Made by a program: the position numbers and the translations under genes. 38,041 nucleotides of DNA, taken from Polyangia bacterium (GTDB lineage Bacteria > Myxococcota_A > Polyangia > Polyangiales > Sandaracinaceae). The notes beneath the pieces were generated by a model. That model was not told where the DNA came from and did not search any database. It saw only the letters and a program-made list of their open reading frames with translations. Within the stretch, counting starts at the first letter, position 1, and every line of letters starts with the position of its first letter. Positions 7,767 to 15,379 of the stretch are shown one piece after another. Location: positions 1 through 38,041 of the forward strand of contig JAUHXR010000052.1 of assembly GCA_030426845.1 (NCBI GenBank). The letters run 5' to 3'.

Positions 7767-8356
7767 TGCGCGTCTTCCTCCCCGTCTACTTCGCGGTCGC
7801 GATGCTCGCGCTCTTCGTCTACCGCGCCGTCGTCGTCCGCCGCCGGACCGGCGTCGGCCCGCTCGCCTTCGATCGGCGGGACCCGCTCGACGGCTACGTG
7901 GCCCGCGCGATGCTCGTCAGCGAGCTCGCGGTGGTGGTGAGCGTCGCCCTCTTCGCGATCGGCGGCGAGGCCTACGTCGCGCTCCAGCCGATCGACGCGC
8001 TCGATCACCCCGTCGTCCAGTGGCTCGGCGCGGGCGCGCTCGTCGCCGCGCTCGCGTGGGCGGTCGTCGCGCAGACCCAGATGGGCGACTCGTGGCGCGT
8101 GGGGATCGACCGCGCGAACCCGACGGAGCTCGTGACGCGCGGCGTCTTCCGGCTGAGCCGCAACCCGATCCTCCTCGCGATGCGGGTCTCGCTCGTCGCG
8201 CTGTTCCTCTGCGCGCCGAACGCGCTCTCGCTCGCGACCGCGGTGCTCGGCGACACGGTCATCCAGGTCCAGGTGCGGCTCGAGGAGAAGCACCTCGAGG
8301 CGCTCCACGGCGACGCCTACCGCCGCTACCGCGACGCGGTCCGCCGCTGGCTGTGA
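7766..8356 (+). CDS. Isoprenylcysteine carboxyl methyltransferase (ICMT/PEMT)-family membrane protein
   Basis: This 196-aa protein starts at ATG 7766, overlapping the stop of the ArsR-family gene. GGGAGG (7753-7758) lies 7 nt upstream as a good ribosome-binding site. About four to five hydrophobic segments are visible (for example VYFAVAMLALFVYRAVVV at the N-terminus). The C-terminal signature is the family's SAM-binding region: TELVTRGVFRLSRNPILL, then QVRLEEKHLEALHGDAYRRYR near the end. Bacterial members of this family are often placed next to ArsR-type regulators, and their substrates are mostly unknown. The eukaryotic enzyme methylates prenylated cysteine, which is not expected here. It is likely a metal-inducible inner-membrane methyltransferase that modifies a lipid or small molecule (inference). 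Confidence 0.8.
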   Translation: MRVFLPVYFAVAMLALFVYRAVVVRRRTGVGPLAFDRRDPLDGYVARAMLVSELAVVVSVALFAIGGEAYVALQPIDALDHPVVQWLGAGALVAALAWAVVAQTQMGDSWRVGIDRANPTELVTRGVFRLSRNPILLAMRVSLVALFLCAPNALSLATAVLGDTVIQVQVRLEEKHLEALHGDAYRRYRDAVRRWL

Positions 8357-8396
8357 GCCCGCGCGAGCCTGCTACACCTCCGGCGTGGAGTCCTCG

Positions 8397-9026
8397 ATGT
8401 ACGTCGCCGGCTGGGGCGACCTCGCGTTCCCGAGCGCGGTCGTCGCGCACCTCGTGGAGCAGCTCTCGCCGCCCGCCCACCGCGCCCGCTTCGAGGCCGC
8501 GCGGACGAGCCCGCCGGCCATCCCCGAGGGCCTCGGTCACCACGGCCTCGGCGGCGTCGCGCTCGCGAAGGAGCTCGGCCGCCTCCTGCGTTGCCCGGCC
8601 TTCGACCGCGCGGTGAGCCTCACCTTCGTGCCCTTCGCGCTGAACGGCTTCGACGACCCGTACCAGGCCTTCGAGGTCGACCTCGAGCTGAGCGAGACCG
8701 GCGCGATCCACCGCCACGTCGAGGGCGCCGACGAGCACCTGATCCTCGAGGCGGGCCTGGTGGAGGCCAGCTGGCCGGCGATCCACGAGCCCCCCTACGC
8801 CGACGCGGTGAAGTCCGCGCGCCGGGCCGTCCAGCGCGGCGCCCCCACCGCGCACGAGCACCGCCTGTGGCTCGAGCACCTCCTCGTCGAGCAGCTCCTC
8901 CCCGCCGCCGAGCGCCTCGGCCTGCCCGTCGTCCTCGAGCTCCCCGGGCGCCGTCTCGCCGAAGAGCGCACCCCGCCCGAGGCCCTCGCCCGCCTCCTCG
9001 ACGGCGCCCTCGAAGACTGGAGCTGA
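8397..9026 (+). CDS. Conserved-looking hypothetical protein
   Basis: This 209-aa soluble protein has no signal peptide or membrane segment. The start is uncertain. ATG 8397 has GGAG 6 nt upstream. GTG 8385, in frame, has a weak TACACC hexamer 6 nt upstream and could be a leaderless start. I do not recognise a family. The sequence is acidic, Leu/Glu-rich and mostly helical, with a central beta-like part (VSLTFVPFALNGFDDPYQAFEVDLEL would fit an alternating strand pattern). Codon use is fully native, so the frame is very likely real. The stop is followed at once by a copy of the REP-like repeat. It lies 40 bp after the ICMT gene on the same strand, so it may share that transcript. Confidence 0.65.
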   Translation: MYVAGWGDLAFPSAVVAHLVEQLSPPAHRARFEAARTSPPAIPEGLGHHGLGGVALAKELGRLLRCPAFDRAVSLTFVPFALNGFDDPYQAFEVDLELSETGAIHRHVEGADEHLILEAGLVEASWPAIHEPPYADAVKSARRAVQRGAPTAHEHRLWLEHLLVEQLLPAAERLGLPVVLELPGRRLAEERTPPEALARLLDGALEDWS

Positions 9027-9054
9027 GGGACGGTCCGAGCCTTCGAGCGTTCTC
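9027..9054 (+). repeat. REP-like dispersed repeat, degenerate copy A
   Basis: GGGACGGTCCGAG followed by CTTCGAGCGTTCTC starts directly after the stop codon at 9024-9026. It matches the repeat seen at 9089, 16704, 16769, 20905 and 20969. Confidence 0.6.
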
Positions 9055-9088
9055 CTCCCCGAAACCGCTGCACCGCCGCGCGCGACCG

Positions 9089-9120
9089 GGGGACGGTCCG
9101 AGCTTCTCGAACGTTCTCGA
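9089..9120 (+). repeat. REP-like dispersed repeat, copy B
   Basis: The core GGGGACGGTCCGAGCTTCTC is followed by GAACGTTCTCGA. A GGGG head followed by a small inverted repeat (TTCTCGA/TCGAGAA-type pairing) resembles elements mobilised by REP-associated tyrosine transposases; no such gene is in the window. Confidence 0.65.
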
Positions 9121-9143
9121 GACGCGCACCCGAGCGCCCGCGC

Positions 9144-9196
9144 CCGATCCGAGCGCGCCGATCCGAGCGCCCGATCCGAGCGCCCTATCCGAGCAG
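9144..9196 (+). repeat. 13-bp tandem repeat (about 4 units)
   Basis: The unit CCGATCCGAGCGC occurs at 9144, 9158 and 9171, and in the diverged form CCTATCCGAGCAG at 9184. It sits in the 218-bp gap between two genes; nothing else recognisable is in that gap besides the two REP-like copies. Confidence 0.7.
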
Positions 9197-9244
9197 GGCG
9201 CGAACGCTTCGCACCTCTCGACCCGCTCGCGCCTCTCCGGCGCC

Positions 9245-10159
9245 TCAGACCCCGAGGACCCGCGCGGCCCAGACCTCGTGCGGGCTCCCCGTCCCCGGCG
9301 ACGCAGCCCCGCGGAACGCCGACTGCAGGCGCGCTGACAGATCCCGCTCGAGCGCGTCGAGCAGCACCCGCTCACGCGCGAGCAACCCCGGCTCGATCGC
9401 CGCGCGCTGGCTGTGGATCAGCTCGAGCGCCCCCCGGGCGTCACCGTAGGCCCGCATCAGGAGCGCGCGCACGAGCAGCCCGAAGCGCGAGATCTGCCGG
9501 CCGCCCTCCATGTCCTTGAGGATCCCGTTGATCGACAGCGGCCCCATCCCGAAGCCTCCGTCGTCGAGGAGCGCGTCGCCGATCCCCTGCTTGGCCTGAA
9601 ACGCCTCGTTCGCGACCTCGAGGCACGGCCCCGCCTCCGCCGCGCGCCCCAGCACGATCAGCGCGAGGGCGCGGTGCACCTCGATCAGCGACGACGCCTT
9701 CTTCTTGCGGATGGGCGCCGCCATCGTCGGGATCGCCTGGCGCGCGCGGTCGAACAGGGCGAGCGACGCCTCGAAGTCGCCCTCCCCCTCCGCGACCAGC
9801 GCGAGCACGTGGAAGCCCTTGGTCCGGAAGTCCCCTCGAAACGCGAGTCGCAAGCCTTGCTGCGCCTTCTGCCGCGCGGTCGCGAGGTCGCCGGCCTTCC
9901 ACGCCTCGACCGCGGCCTTGAGGTGGGCGTGCACCCGGAACAGCACCACCCAGGCGAAGATCACCCCGCCGACGAGCGCGAGCACCAGGACGAGGAAGCC
10001 CGCCACGCCTGCGCCGACGAGATCGGCCGCGAACAGGCCCGCGCAGATCACCGCGAGCACGGGCACCGCGAGCAGCGGCGAGAAGGAGATCAGGGCGGCG
10101 ACGGCCCGCGAGTCCACGCGCGCGCCGCTATCATTCACCAGGTAGCGGTCCACCGACAT
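9245..10159 (-). CDS. Membrane-anchored TPR-type protein
   Basis: This 304-aa protein starts at ATG 10159, which has TACGAT 7 nt upstream (leaderless pattern); the frame further upstream has poor codon use. Two adjacent hydrophobic segments lie at about residues 18-46 and 48-75, forming an N-terminal hairpin in the inner membrane. The rest is soluble and helical, with TPR-like pairs (HLKAAVEAWKAGDLATARQK at about 79-98, FEASLALFDRARQAIPTMA at about 129-147). Such proteins are scaffolds; no partner is evident. It is divergent from the next gene (80 bp between starts), so the two may share a control region. Confidence 0.75.
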   Translation of the reverse strand: MSVDRYLVNDSGARVDSRAVAALISFSPLLAVPVLAVICAGLFAADLVGAGVAGFLVLVLALVGGVIFAWVVLFRVHAHLKAAVEAWKAGDLATARQKAQQGLRLAFRGDFRTKGFHVLALVAEGEGDFEASLALFDRARQAIPTMAAPIRKKKASSLIEVHRALALIVLGRAAEAGPCLEVANEAFQAKQGIGDALLDDGGFGMGPLSINGILKDMEGGRQISRFGLLVRALLMRAYGDARGALELIHSQRAAIEPGLLARERVLLDALERDLSARLQSAFRGAASPGTGSPHEVWAARVLGV

Positions 10160-10166
10160 CGGGCCG

Positions 10167-10172
10167 ATCGTA
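10167..10172 (-). promoter_or_regulatory. Candidate -10 box for the TPR gene
   Basis: TACGAT on the minus strand, with 7 nt to the ATG at 10159. No good -35 hexamer is visible. Confidence 0.45.
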
Positions 10173-10239
10173 GCAGCCCGCCGCTCGCATGACGCATGCC
10201 GCGAGGAAGGTCGGGCCACGCGCTCCCGTATCGCTGCGC

Positions 10240-10848
10240 ATGCGCATCGGGACCATGTTCTTCGGCCGGGTCGAGCCCCTCGACACGGAGTGCATCGAGA
10301 CGAAGTTCCTCGTGATCGGCCTGCCGCTGGTCCCGCTCGAGTCCGTCTATCTGCTGGACGAGGTCAGCCGCCGCGGCGTCGTCTTGCCGCAGGTCCACGG
10401 CATGAGCGCGCTCGCCGGCTACCTGCGCCTGTTCCTCGGCTTCGCGGCGGTCGGGCTCGGCATCTGGGGCTTCGTCGAGGGCGAGGTCGCCCCCTGGGTC
10501 CTCGCCGCCGCCTGCGCCGCCGGGTGGATCGCCTCGCTCCTCTGGCTCGGCAAGCTCTCCGACCGCGAGCGCGCCCAGCGCGCGGTCCTCAAGCTCCTCT
10601 CCGGCGTCGGCGCGCCGCCCGAGCTGCTGCCGCACGAGGTCCAGGCGGAGAGCGTCCAGATCCTCGAGCGCCTCTACACCAAGATCCGCCTCGAGGACGG
10701 CCTCGACGCGCCAGAGTCGTGGCGCGAGCTCCTCCACCGCGGGACCCCCGGGCCGCTGGCCCCGGTCGTCTGGGCGCTCGCGCGCTACGAGGCGGAGGAC
10801 CACCAGAGCTTCTGGGACCGCCACATCGCGGCGCCCTCCCCCGCCTGA
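10240..10848 (+). CDS. Small two-helix membrane protein, function unknown
   Basis: This 202-aa protein starts at ATG 10240. An earlier in-frame ATG at 10189 is less likely, because codons between the two are atypical for this genome. The opening MRIGTMFFGRVEPLDTECIE continues as TKFLVIGLPLVPLES, a layout I associate with small hypothetical membrane proteins common in myxobacteria (weak recollection, unnamed family). Two transmembrane segments lie at about residues 60-80 and 84-103, followed by a cytosolic helical domain rich in Glu/Arg. No catalytic motif is seen. It is followed 46 bp later by the aldehyde dehydrogenase gene on the same strand. Confidence 0.7.
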   Translation: MRIGTMFFGRVEPLDTECIETKFLVIGLPLVPLESVYLLDEVSRRGVVLPQVHGMSALAGYLRLFLGFAAVGLGIWGFVEGEVAPWVLAAACAAGWIASLLWLGKLSDRERAQRAVLKLLSGVGAPPELLPHEVQAESVQILERLYTKIRLEDGLDAPESWRELLHRGTPGPLAPVVWALARYEAEDHQSFWDRHIAAPSPA

Positions 10849-10894
10849 TCGACGACGCGCTCGATCCGCGCGCTCGACTGCGTTAGGCCGCACC

Positions 10895-12271
10895 ATGGGC
10901 GAGCCGCAGATCGACGTCATCAACCCCGCGACCGGCGAGGTCGTGAACACCTACGCCGGCCACACCGCCGCCCAGGCGGCCGCCGCGGTCGAGGCCGCGG
11001 CCGAGGCCCAGCGCGCCTGGCGCGAGACGACCTTCACGGCCCGGGCCGAGGTCCTCACGCGCGCCGCCGCGCTCCTGCGCGATCGCAAGGGTCGTTACGC
11101 GCGCCTCATGACGACCGAGATGGGCAAGCCCCTCGCCGCGGGCCGGAGCGAGGTCGAAAAGTGCGCCTGGGTGTGCGAGCACTACGCCGCCCACGCCGAG
11201 GCCTACCTCGCGCCGCGCGCGATCGAGAGCGACGCGTCGGAGAGCTACGTCGCCTGCGCCCCGCTCGGGGTCGTCCTCGCGGTGATGCCGTGGAACTTCC
11301 CCTTCTGGCAGGTCTTCCGCTTCCTCGCGCCGGCGCTGATGGCGGGCAACGGCGCGGTGCTCAAGCACGCGAGCAACGTCCCCGGCTGCGCGCTCGCGAT
11401 CGAGGAGGTCGTCCGCGACGCGGGCCTGCCGGCCGAGCTGTTCCGCGCGCTGCTCGTCGGCTCGGACGAGGTCGAGGCGCTCATCGCGCATCCATCGATC
11501 GCGGCCGTGACCCTCACCGGCAGCACCCCCGCGGGCCGCGCCGTCGCCGCCGCCGCGGGCGCCGCCCTCAAGAAGACCGTGCTCGAGCTCGGCGGCAGCG
11601 ACCCGTACGTGATCCTGGAGGACGCCGACCTCGACGAGGCGGCCGAGATCGGCGCGACGAGCCGCCTCCTCAACAGCGGCCAGAGCTGCATCGCCGCCAA
11701 GCGCTTCGTCGTCGTCGACGCGGTCCACGACGCCTTCGTCGAGCGCCTCCGCGCCGCGATGGCCAAGAGGGTGATGGGCGATCCCCTCGACGAGGCGACC
11801 GACGTCGGCCCCCAGGCGCGCGTCGATCTGCGCGACGCGCTGCACGCCCAGGTCGAGGCCTCGGTCGCGGCCGGCGCGCGCGTGCTCCTCGGCGGCGAGG
11901 TCCCCGACGGCCCGGGCGCCTTCTACCCGCCGACCCTCCTCGTCGACGTCCCCGCCGACGCGCCCGCCTACCGCGAGGAGCTCTTCGGACCGGTGGCCGC
12001 GGTGATCCGCGTGGACGACGAGGCCGACGCGATCCGCGTCGCGAACGACTCCGACTTCGGCCTCGGCGCGGCGGTGTTCACCCGCGACCTCGCGCGCGGC
12101 CGCCGCCTCGCCGAGCGCGACCTCGACGCCGGCTGCTGCTTCGTCAACGCGCTGGTGAAGAGCGACCCTCGCCTCCCGTTCGGCGGCATCAAGCAGAGCG
12201 GCTACGGCCGCGAGCTCGCCGGCCTCGGCATCCGCGAGTTCGTGAACCAGAAGACCGTCTACGTGGCCTGA
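10895..12271 (+). CDS. sad: NAD(P)-dependent succinate semialdehyde dehydrogenase, Sad/YneI type
   Basis: This 458-aa aldehyde dehydrogenase is close in length to E. coli Sad (462 aa) and similar along its whole length. Shared stretches include MPWNFPFWQVFRF (Sad: MPWNFPLWQVMR), LELGGSDPYVIL, RFVV in the nucleotide-binding half and PFGGIKQSGYGREL near the C-terminus. Active-site residues are Asn134, Glu231 (general base) and Cys265 (nucleophile, in NSGQSCIAAKR). It would oxidise succinate semialdehyde to succinate in the cytosol, as the last step of GABA or related amine breakdown. No GABA transaminase lies nearby, so it appears to be a stand-alone gene. Other short-chain aldehydes are possible substrates. 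Confidence 0.88.
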   Translation: MGEPQIDVINPATGEVVNTYAGHTAAQAAAAVEAAAEAQRAWRETTFTARAEVLTRAAALLRDRKGRYARLMTTEMGKPLAAGRSEVEKCAWVCEHYAAHAEAYLAPRAIESDASESYVACAPLGVVLAVMPWNFPFWQVFRFLAPALMAGNGAVLKHASNVPGCALAIEEVVRDAGLPAELFRALLVGSDEVEALIAHPSIAAVTLTGSTPAGRAVAAAAGAALKKTVLELGGSDPYVILEDADLDEAAEIGATSRLLNSGQSCIAAKRFVVVDAVHDAFVERLRAAMAKRVMGDPLDEATDVGPQARVDLRDALHAQVEASVAAGARVLLGGEVPDGPGAFYPPTLLVDVPADAPAYREELFGPVAAVIRVDDEADAIRVANDSDFGLGAAVFTRDLARGRRLAERDLDAGCCFVNALVKSDPRLPFGGIKQSGYGRELAGLGIREFVNQKTVYVA

Positions 12272-12284
12272 GCGACACGCCTCC

Positions 12285-12497
12285 TCACGGCGCGTCGAGC
12301 TGGCGCGCGAGCCCGGAGCCGCCGCTGCTGCGCGCGGACCGACTCGTCGACCGGCGGGACGACCGCTGCGTGGACTGACGCGTCGACCGCCGCGTGGACG
12401 ACGCCCGCCGGTCGCGGCGCTGCGTCGTACGAGCCGCCGGGCGAGGCGGAGACGCGGCCACCGGAGTCGACGCGCCCGAAGAGGCTCCTTCGAGCAC
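12285..12497 (-). CDS. Possible small Ser/Arg-rich protein (doubtful)
   Basis: This is a 70-codon frame with a GTG start at 12497, lying 15 nt downstream of the stop of the small lipoprotein gene on the same strand. The middle is a run of Ser, Thr, Gln and Arg (STRRSTRQSTQRSSRRSTSR), flanked by a Pro/Ala-rich start and GGSGLARQLDAP at the end. Third positions are mostly G or C but less strictly than in neighbouring genes. It may be chance low-complexity sequence. It fills the 241-bp gap between two convergent genes, in which I see no terminator hairpin. Confidence 0.2.
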   Translation of the reverse strand: MLEGASSGASTPVAASPPRPAARTTQRRDRRASSTRRSTRQSTQRSSRRSTSRSARSSGGSGLARQLDAP

Positions 12498-12512
12498 CGG
12501 CTGAGACGGCCC

Positions 12513-12794
12513 CTACGCGCCCTGACCCCGCGTCAGGCTGTTGTTCATCACCCAGCGGCCGCGCGCGCACGCCGCCCCGAACGTACGCTCCTCGCAGAGC
12601 ATGACGTAGGTGACCTGCTGCCCGCAGCCGCGCACCCCGAACGTGTCGTTGCCGAGATCCGTGAGGGCCACCTGGCCCTCCGGGCACGCGAGATCGAAGG
12701 AGGCCCGTTGGAGCAGATCCGAACGGCTCAGACACGCCGGGAGGAGCGGCGCGAGAGCGACGAGCGCCGCGACAGCGAAACGACCACGACTCAT
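12513..12794 (-). CDS. Small secreted lipoprotein, function unknown
   Basis: This 93-aa protein starts at ATG 12794. TACCCT lies 9 nt upstream on the coding strand. The signal peptide ends in the lipobox LLPAC. The mature part of about 70 residues contains five further Cys (ACPEGQ, RGCGQQ, MLCEE, GAACARG and similar), consistent with a small disulfide-bonded domain outside the cytoplasm. An Asn/Val/Gly-rich beta pattern (FGVRGCGQQVTYVMLCEE) is typical of short Cys-rich myxobacterial lipoproteins. No family recognised. It diverges from the outer-membrane protein gene at 12895. Confidence 0.7.
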   Translation of the reverse strand: MSRGRFAVAALVALAPLLPACLSRSDLLQRASFDLACPEGQVALTDLGNDTFGVRGCGQQVTYVMLCEERTFGAACARGRWVMNNSLTRGQGA

Positions 12795-12803
12795 GCGTCC
12801 CGC

Positions 12804-12809
12804 AGGGTA
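12804..12809 (-). promoter_or_regulatory. Candidate -10 box for the small lipoprotein gene
   Basis: TACCCT on the minus strand, 9 nt before ATG 12794. No clear Shine-Dalgarno site. Confidence 0.4.
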
Positions 12810-12882
12810 CCTCACGCCGCGGGTGTTCGAGGCGAGAATCGAGAGGGCCTCTTTCCGCGTCGCGTCAAGTATGAGTTCGGGC

Positions 12883-12888
12883 TAGAGT
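12883..12888 (+). promoter_or_regulatory. Candidate -10 box for the outer-membrane protein gene
   Basis: TAGAGT with exactly 6 nt to the GTG at 12895, so a transcript would begin on the start codon. This supports the GTG start. Confidence 0.45.
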
Positions 12889-12894
12889 GCGTCG

Positions 12895-13986
12895 GTGAGC
12901 GGCCCCTTCGAGCACGCCGCCGGCGACCGAGGCGGCGCCGGGATGCCCTGGCCGATGAGCGCGTGCGGCGCCGCCCCGGCCGTCGGGGTCCCGAGCCTGT
13001 CGGGCGCGCTGGGCCTCTCGGGCGCGCTGACCCTGTCGAGCGCGCTGGGCCTCTTGGCCGCCCTGTCCCTGGCGAGCGCGCCAGCCCACGCCCAGACGCC
13101 GGCCGGCGACCTGACCTTCCCCGCGCGCGGCGCCGCCCTTCGACCCACCGGCACGGCCGTGCTGCGGACCGGCTGGATGGCGCGACACACCCGCTTCGCG
13201 CCGCGGAACGACCGATTCCTCGACGCCGACTTCGCCTTCCAGGAGGTCGAGGTGCGCGTGCCGATCGGAGGCCTCGTGCTCGAGGCCGCGGCCGGCGTCT
13301 TCGAGGCGATGCTCTGGGAGAACGTCGGGGGCGACCACGTCGTCGCGCTTCACGCTCAGAACCCCGAGGTCGGCGCCTACTTCAGCGACGCCCCAAGCCA
13401 CCACTGGCGCTACGAGCTCGGCGGCTCGATCAGCGTGGCCCCCGACGCGTCGGTGACCCTCGACTCGTTCGACCCGACCTTCATGGGCATCCCCCTCTTC
13501 GAGATGCCTCGCGTCGTCCACTCCCCCGACGAGGTGCGCGCCGGCTGGCTTAGCCAGCGCCACGCCCCCGGCGCGGTCATCGGCACCCCGCGCCTCTACG
13601 CCGAGCTAGCCCCGATCGACGAGCTCGTCCTCGCCGCGCGGGTCGAGGTCCCCATCCAGGTCACCTACCGGGGCGCGGTCGACGTCTACCCGCAGGCGTC
13701 TCTCAGCGTCGCCTTCCGCGACACACAACGCTTCTTCCTCGGCCTCGAGACCCGCATCACCTCCTGGGCGGGCGCCGACTACGGCGACTGGTACGGCCAC
13801 GCGGTGGGCGTGGCCTTCGTCCCCTTCGCTCGCGTCGGCTTCCTCGAGCGGGAGTACGGCGGCTTCGTGCGCCTCGCGCTCACCCTCCCGGTCGGCCCCG
13901 CCTATCTCCTCACGGGGACCCAGTCGACGACCACCGCTCAGCCCGGCTACGTCGGCGGCGAGCTCGCGGTCGGCGCGCTGTACTGA
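12895..13986 (+). CDS. Putative outer-membrane beta-barrel protein
   Basis: This 363-aa frame begins at GTG 12895 (leaderless pattern just upstream); ATGs at 12943 and 12955 are alternatives. A long N-terminal stretch leads into a hydrophobic signal segment (SSALGLLAALSLASAPAHAQ) with cleavage after AHA, around residue 66. Within this stretch SGALGLSGALTLSSALGLL is an internal repeat of a roughly 24-bp DNA unit. The mature part alternates polar and apolar residues and is rich in aromatics, Gly and Asp turns (RFFLGLETRITSWAGADYGD, GFVRLALTLPVGPAYLL), and it ends in an aromatic residue (ALY), as outer-membrane barrels do. No known porin family is recognised. Confidence 0.7.
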   Translation: MSGPFEHAAGDRGGAGMPWPMSACGAAPAVGVPSLSGALGLSGALTLSSALGLLAALSLASAPAHAQTPAGDLTFPARGAALRPTGTAVLRTGWMARHTRFAPRNDRFLDADFAFQEVEVRVPIGGLVLEAAAGVFEAMLWENVGGDHVVALHAQNPEVGAYFSDAPSHHWRYELGGSISVAPDASVTLDSFDPTFMGIPLFEMPRVVHSPDEVRAGWLSQRHAPGAVIGTPRLYAELAPIDELVLAARVEVPIQVTYRGAVDVYPQASLSVAFRDTQRFFLGLETRITSWAGADYGDWYGHAVGVAFVPFARVGFLEREYGGFVRLALTLPVGPAYLLTGTQSTTTAQPGYVGGELAVGALY

Positions 13987-14021
13987 GGGCAGACCTGCGG
14001 AGCCCTGGCGTAAGCCGCGGC

Positions 14022-14564
14022 GTGGCGACCGTGGAGGCGGAGGCGGACGACCGGGAGAGCCGCGTGCGCGCGCAGCTCGGCGCGCTCCTCAGCGAGCACC
14101 CGCCGTCGGCGAGCTTCGGGCGTGGGTGGCCGGCGTTCCTGAGCGCGGGCGTCCTCGCCTCCGTGTTCACCGTGGCCGGGCTCGCCTTCGCGTACCACCA
14201 GGAGTCGCTCCGCGGCGTCGGCGGCGCGCTCGTCATGGGCGCGTTCGCGGTCGCGATGCTGAAGACCGCCCTCGAGGGTCGCGCCTCCGGGGCCTGGGTC
14301 TTCGAACGCGGCCTCCTCGTGAAGGCGCCGCGCAAGAAGACCCTCGTCCCGTGGGACGAGGTCACCGGCTGGACCGTCCACGCCGTCCCCGGGATCAAGA
14401 AGCGCTACGAGGAAGACTTCGCCAACGTCGTCGGCCTGACCGTCGCGGTGGGTGACGAGCGCGTCGAGATCCCCGATCAGCTCACCGACTTCCGCGCGCT
14501 CCACGACGCGATCGAGCGCCACGTGGGCGCCCCGCCGATCGTCGCTCGTCGCTCCAGGCGCTGA
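14022..14564 (+). CDS. Membrane protein with a PH-like domain
   Basis: This 180-aa protein has a GTG start at 14022, chosen because the frame opens there with native codon use after a 35-bp gap. Two transmembrane segments lie at about residues 36-58 and 64-84. The C-terminal half (about 90-170) has the strand pattern of bacterial PH-like domains: AWVFERGLLVKAPRKKTLVPW is followed by DEVTGWTV, then VVGLTVAVGDERVEIPDQL and a closing helix. The domain faces the cytosol by the positive-inside rule (inference). Its function is unknown. Its stop is 4 bp from the stop of the convergent lipoprotein gene. Confidence 0.72.
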   Translation: MATVEAEADDRESRVRAQLGALLSEHPPSASFGRGWPAFLSAGVLASVFTVAGLAFAYHQESLRGVGGALVMGAFAVAMLKTALEGRASGAWVFERGLLVKAPRKKTLVPWDEVTGWTVHAVPGIKKRYEEDFANVVGLTVAVGDERVEIPDQLTDFRALHDAIERHVGAPPIVARRSRR

Positions 14565-14568
14565 GGGA

Positions 14569-15309
14569 TCACGGGTTCGCTGCGGCGCGCACGGCCCGCA
14601 GGTTCGACTCCATCTGGCGCTCGAACTGCGCCCGGAGCGCCGTGTCGATCTCGACCTGCGCCGAGGCCTGGTTGAACGCGCTGGCCTGGGCCGAGCGCGC
14701 CTGCCCGACCGCCGTCGGATCGTCCGGCGCGTCCTCGTGCCGCGCGACCACGCTCCCCGGCATCGTCAAGGCGTAATCCCCGATGCACACGATCGCCCCC
14801 TCGTCGCGATCGTAGACCGCCACCGTCCCGGCCGACGGCCGGCCCTCGAACGTCCCCTCCTCCACGTCCACCGCCGTGCCCGCGACCGCCCGCGTCCGCA
14901 CCAGCACCGCGACGCGCGGGAACCGGAAGGCCTCGTGAATCTGCGCGGACGACAACGACGTGATCGGCTCGCCGTGGTGCATCACCCCGCCGAGCGGGAA
15001 GCGATCCTCGGGGAACGTCGGCCCGCGCGCCTCCGCCCACGTCGGGGCCGCCTCGAAGATCGGCGCGCGTTCGAGGTTCACGTGCGGGAAACGGCAGGGC
15101 TCGCTCGGATCGGGCGCGAGCTCGTCGGCGTGAGACAGCGCCTCGTCGAGCCGCGCGCGCTGCACCTCGAACGCGTCGCGAAGCTCCTGCCGCACCTCGG
15201 CGCTCGAGCGGGCGTTCGGGTTCGGGGCCTCTTCGCCGTCGTCACACCCGGCCCCCACCCCGGTGAGGGCCGCGCACATGAAGATCAGGAGGAAGGTTCG
15301 CCCACGCAT
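14569..15309 (-). CDS. Lipoprotein of unknown function
   Basis: This 246-aa protein starts at ATG 15309, with TAGGCT 8 nt upstream. The signal peptide runs to GVGAGC with Cys22 as the probable lipidation site, followed by Asp-Asp-Gly-Glu-Glu, a charged flexible tether. The mature domain contains a helical part (VRQELRDAFEVQRARLDEAL), a central beta region (RVAVLVRTRAVAGTAVDVEEG, TVAVYDRDEGAIVCIGDYAL) and a helical C-terminus rich in Gln and Ala. Two lone Cys (PCRF and IVCIG) may pair. I recognise no family. It is co-directional with the next membrane protein gene upstream (70-bp gap). Confidence 0.72.
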   Translation of the reverse strand: MRGRTFLLIFMCAALTGVGAGCDDGEEAPNPNARSSAEVRQELRDAFEVQRARLDEALSHADELAPDPSEPCRFPHVNLERAPIFEAAPTWAEARGPTFPEDRFPLGGVMHHGEPITSLSSAQIHEAFRFPRVAVLVRTRAVAGTAVDVEEGTFEGRPSAGTVAVYDRDEGAIVCIGDYALTMPGSVVARHEDAPDDPTAVGQARSAQASAFNQASAQVEIDTALRAQFERQMESNLRAVRAAANP

Positions 15310-15317
15310 CGAGGACG

Positions 15318-15323
15318 AGCCTA
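15318..15323 (-). promoter_or_regulatory. Candidate -10 box for the lipoprotein gene
   Basis: TAGGCT on the minus strand, 8 nt before ATG 15309; no Shine-Dalgarno-like sequence lies between. Confidence 0.42.
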
Positions 15324-15379
15324 CCAGGCCGTCCAGGGAAGCCCTCGGATGAACCGGGAGCGTTCGTTCCCCGCCACCG

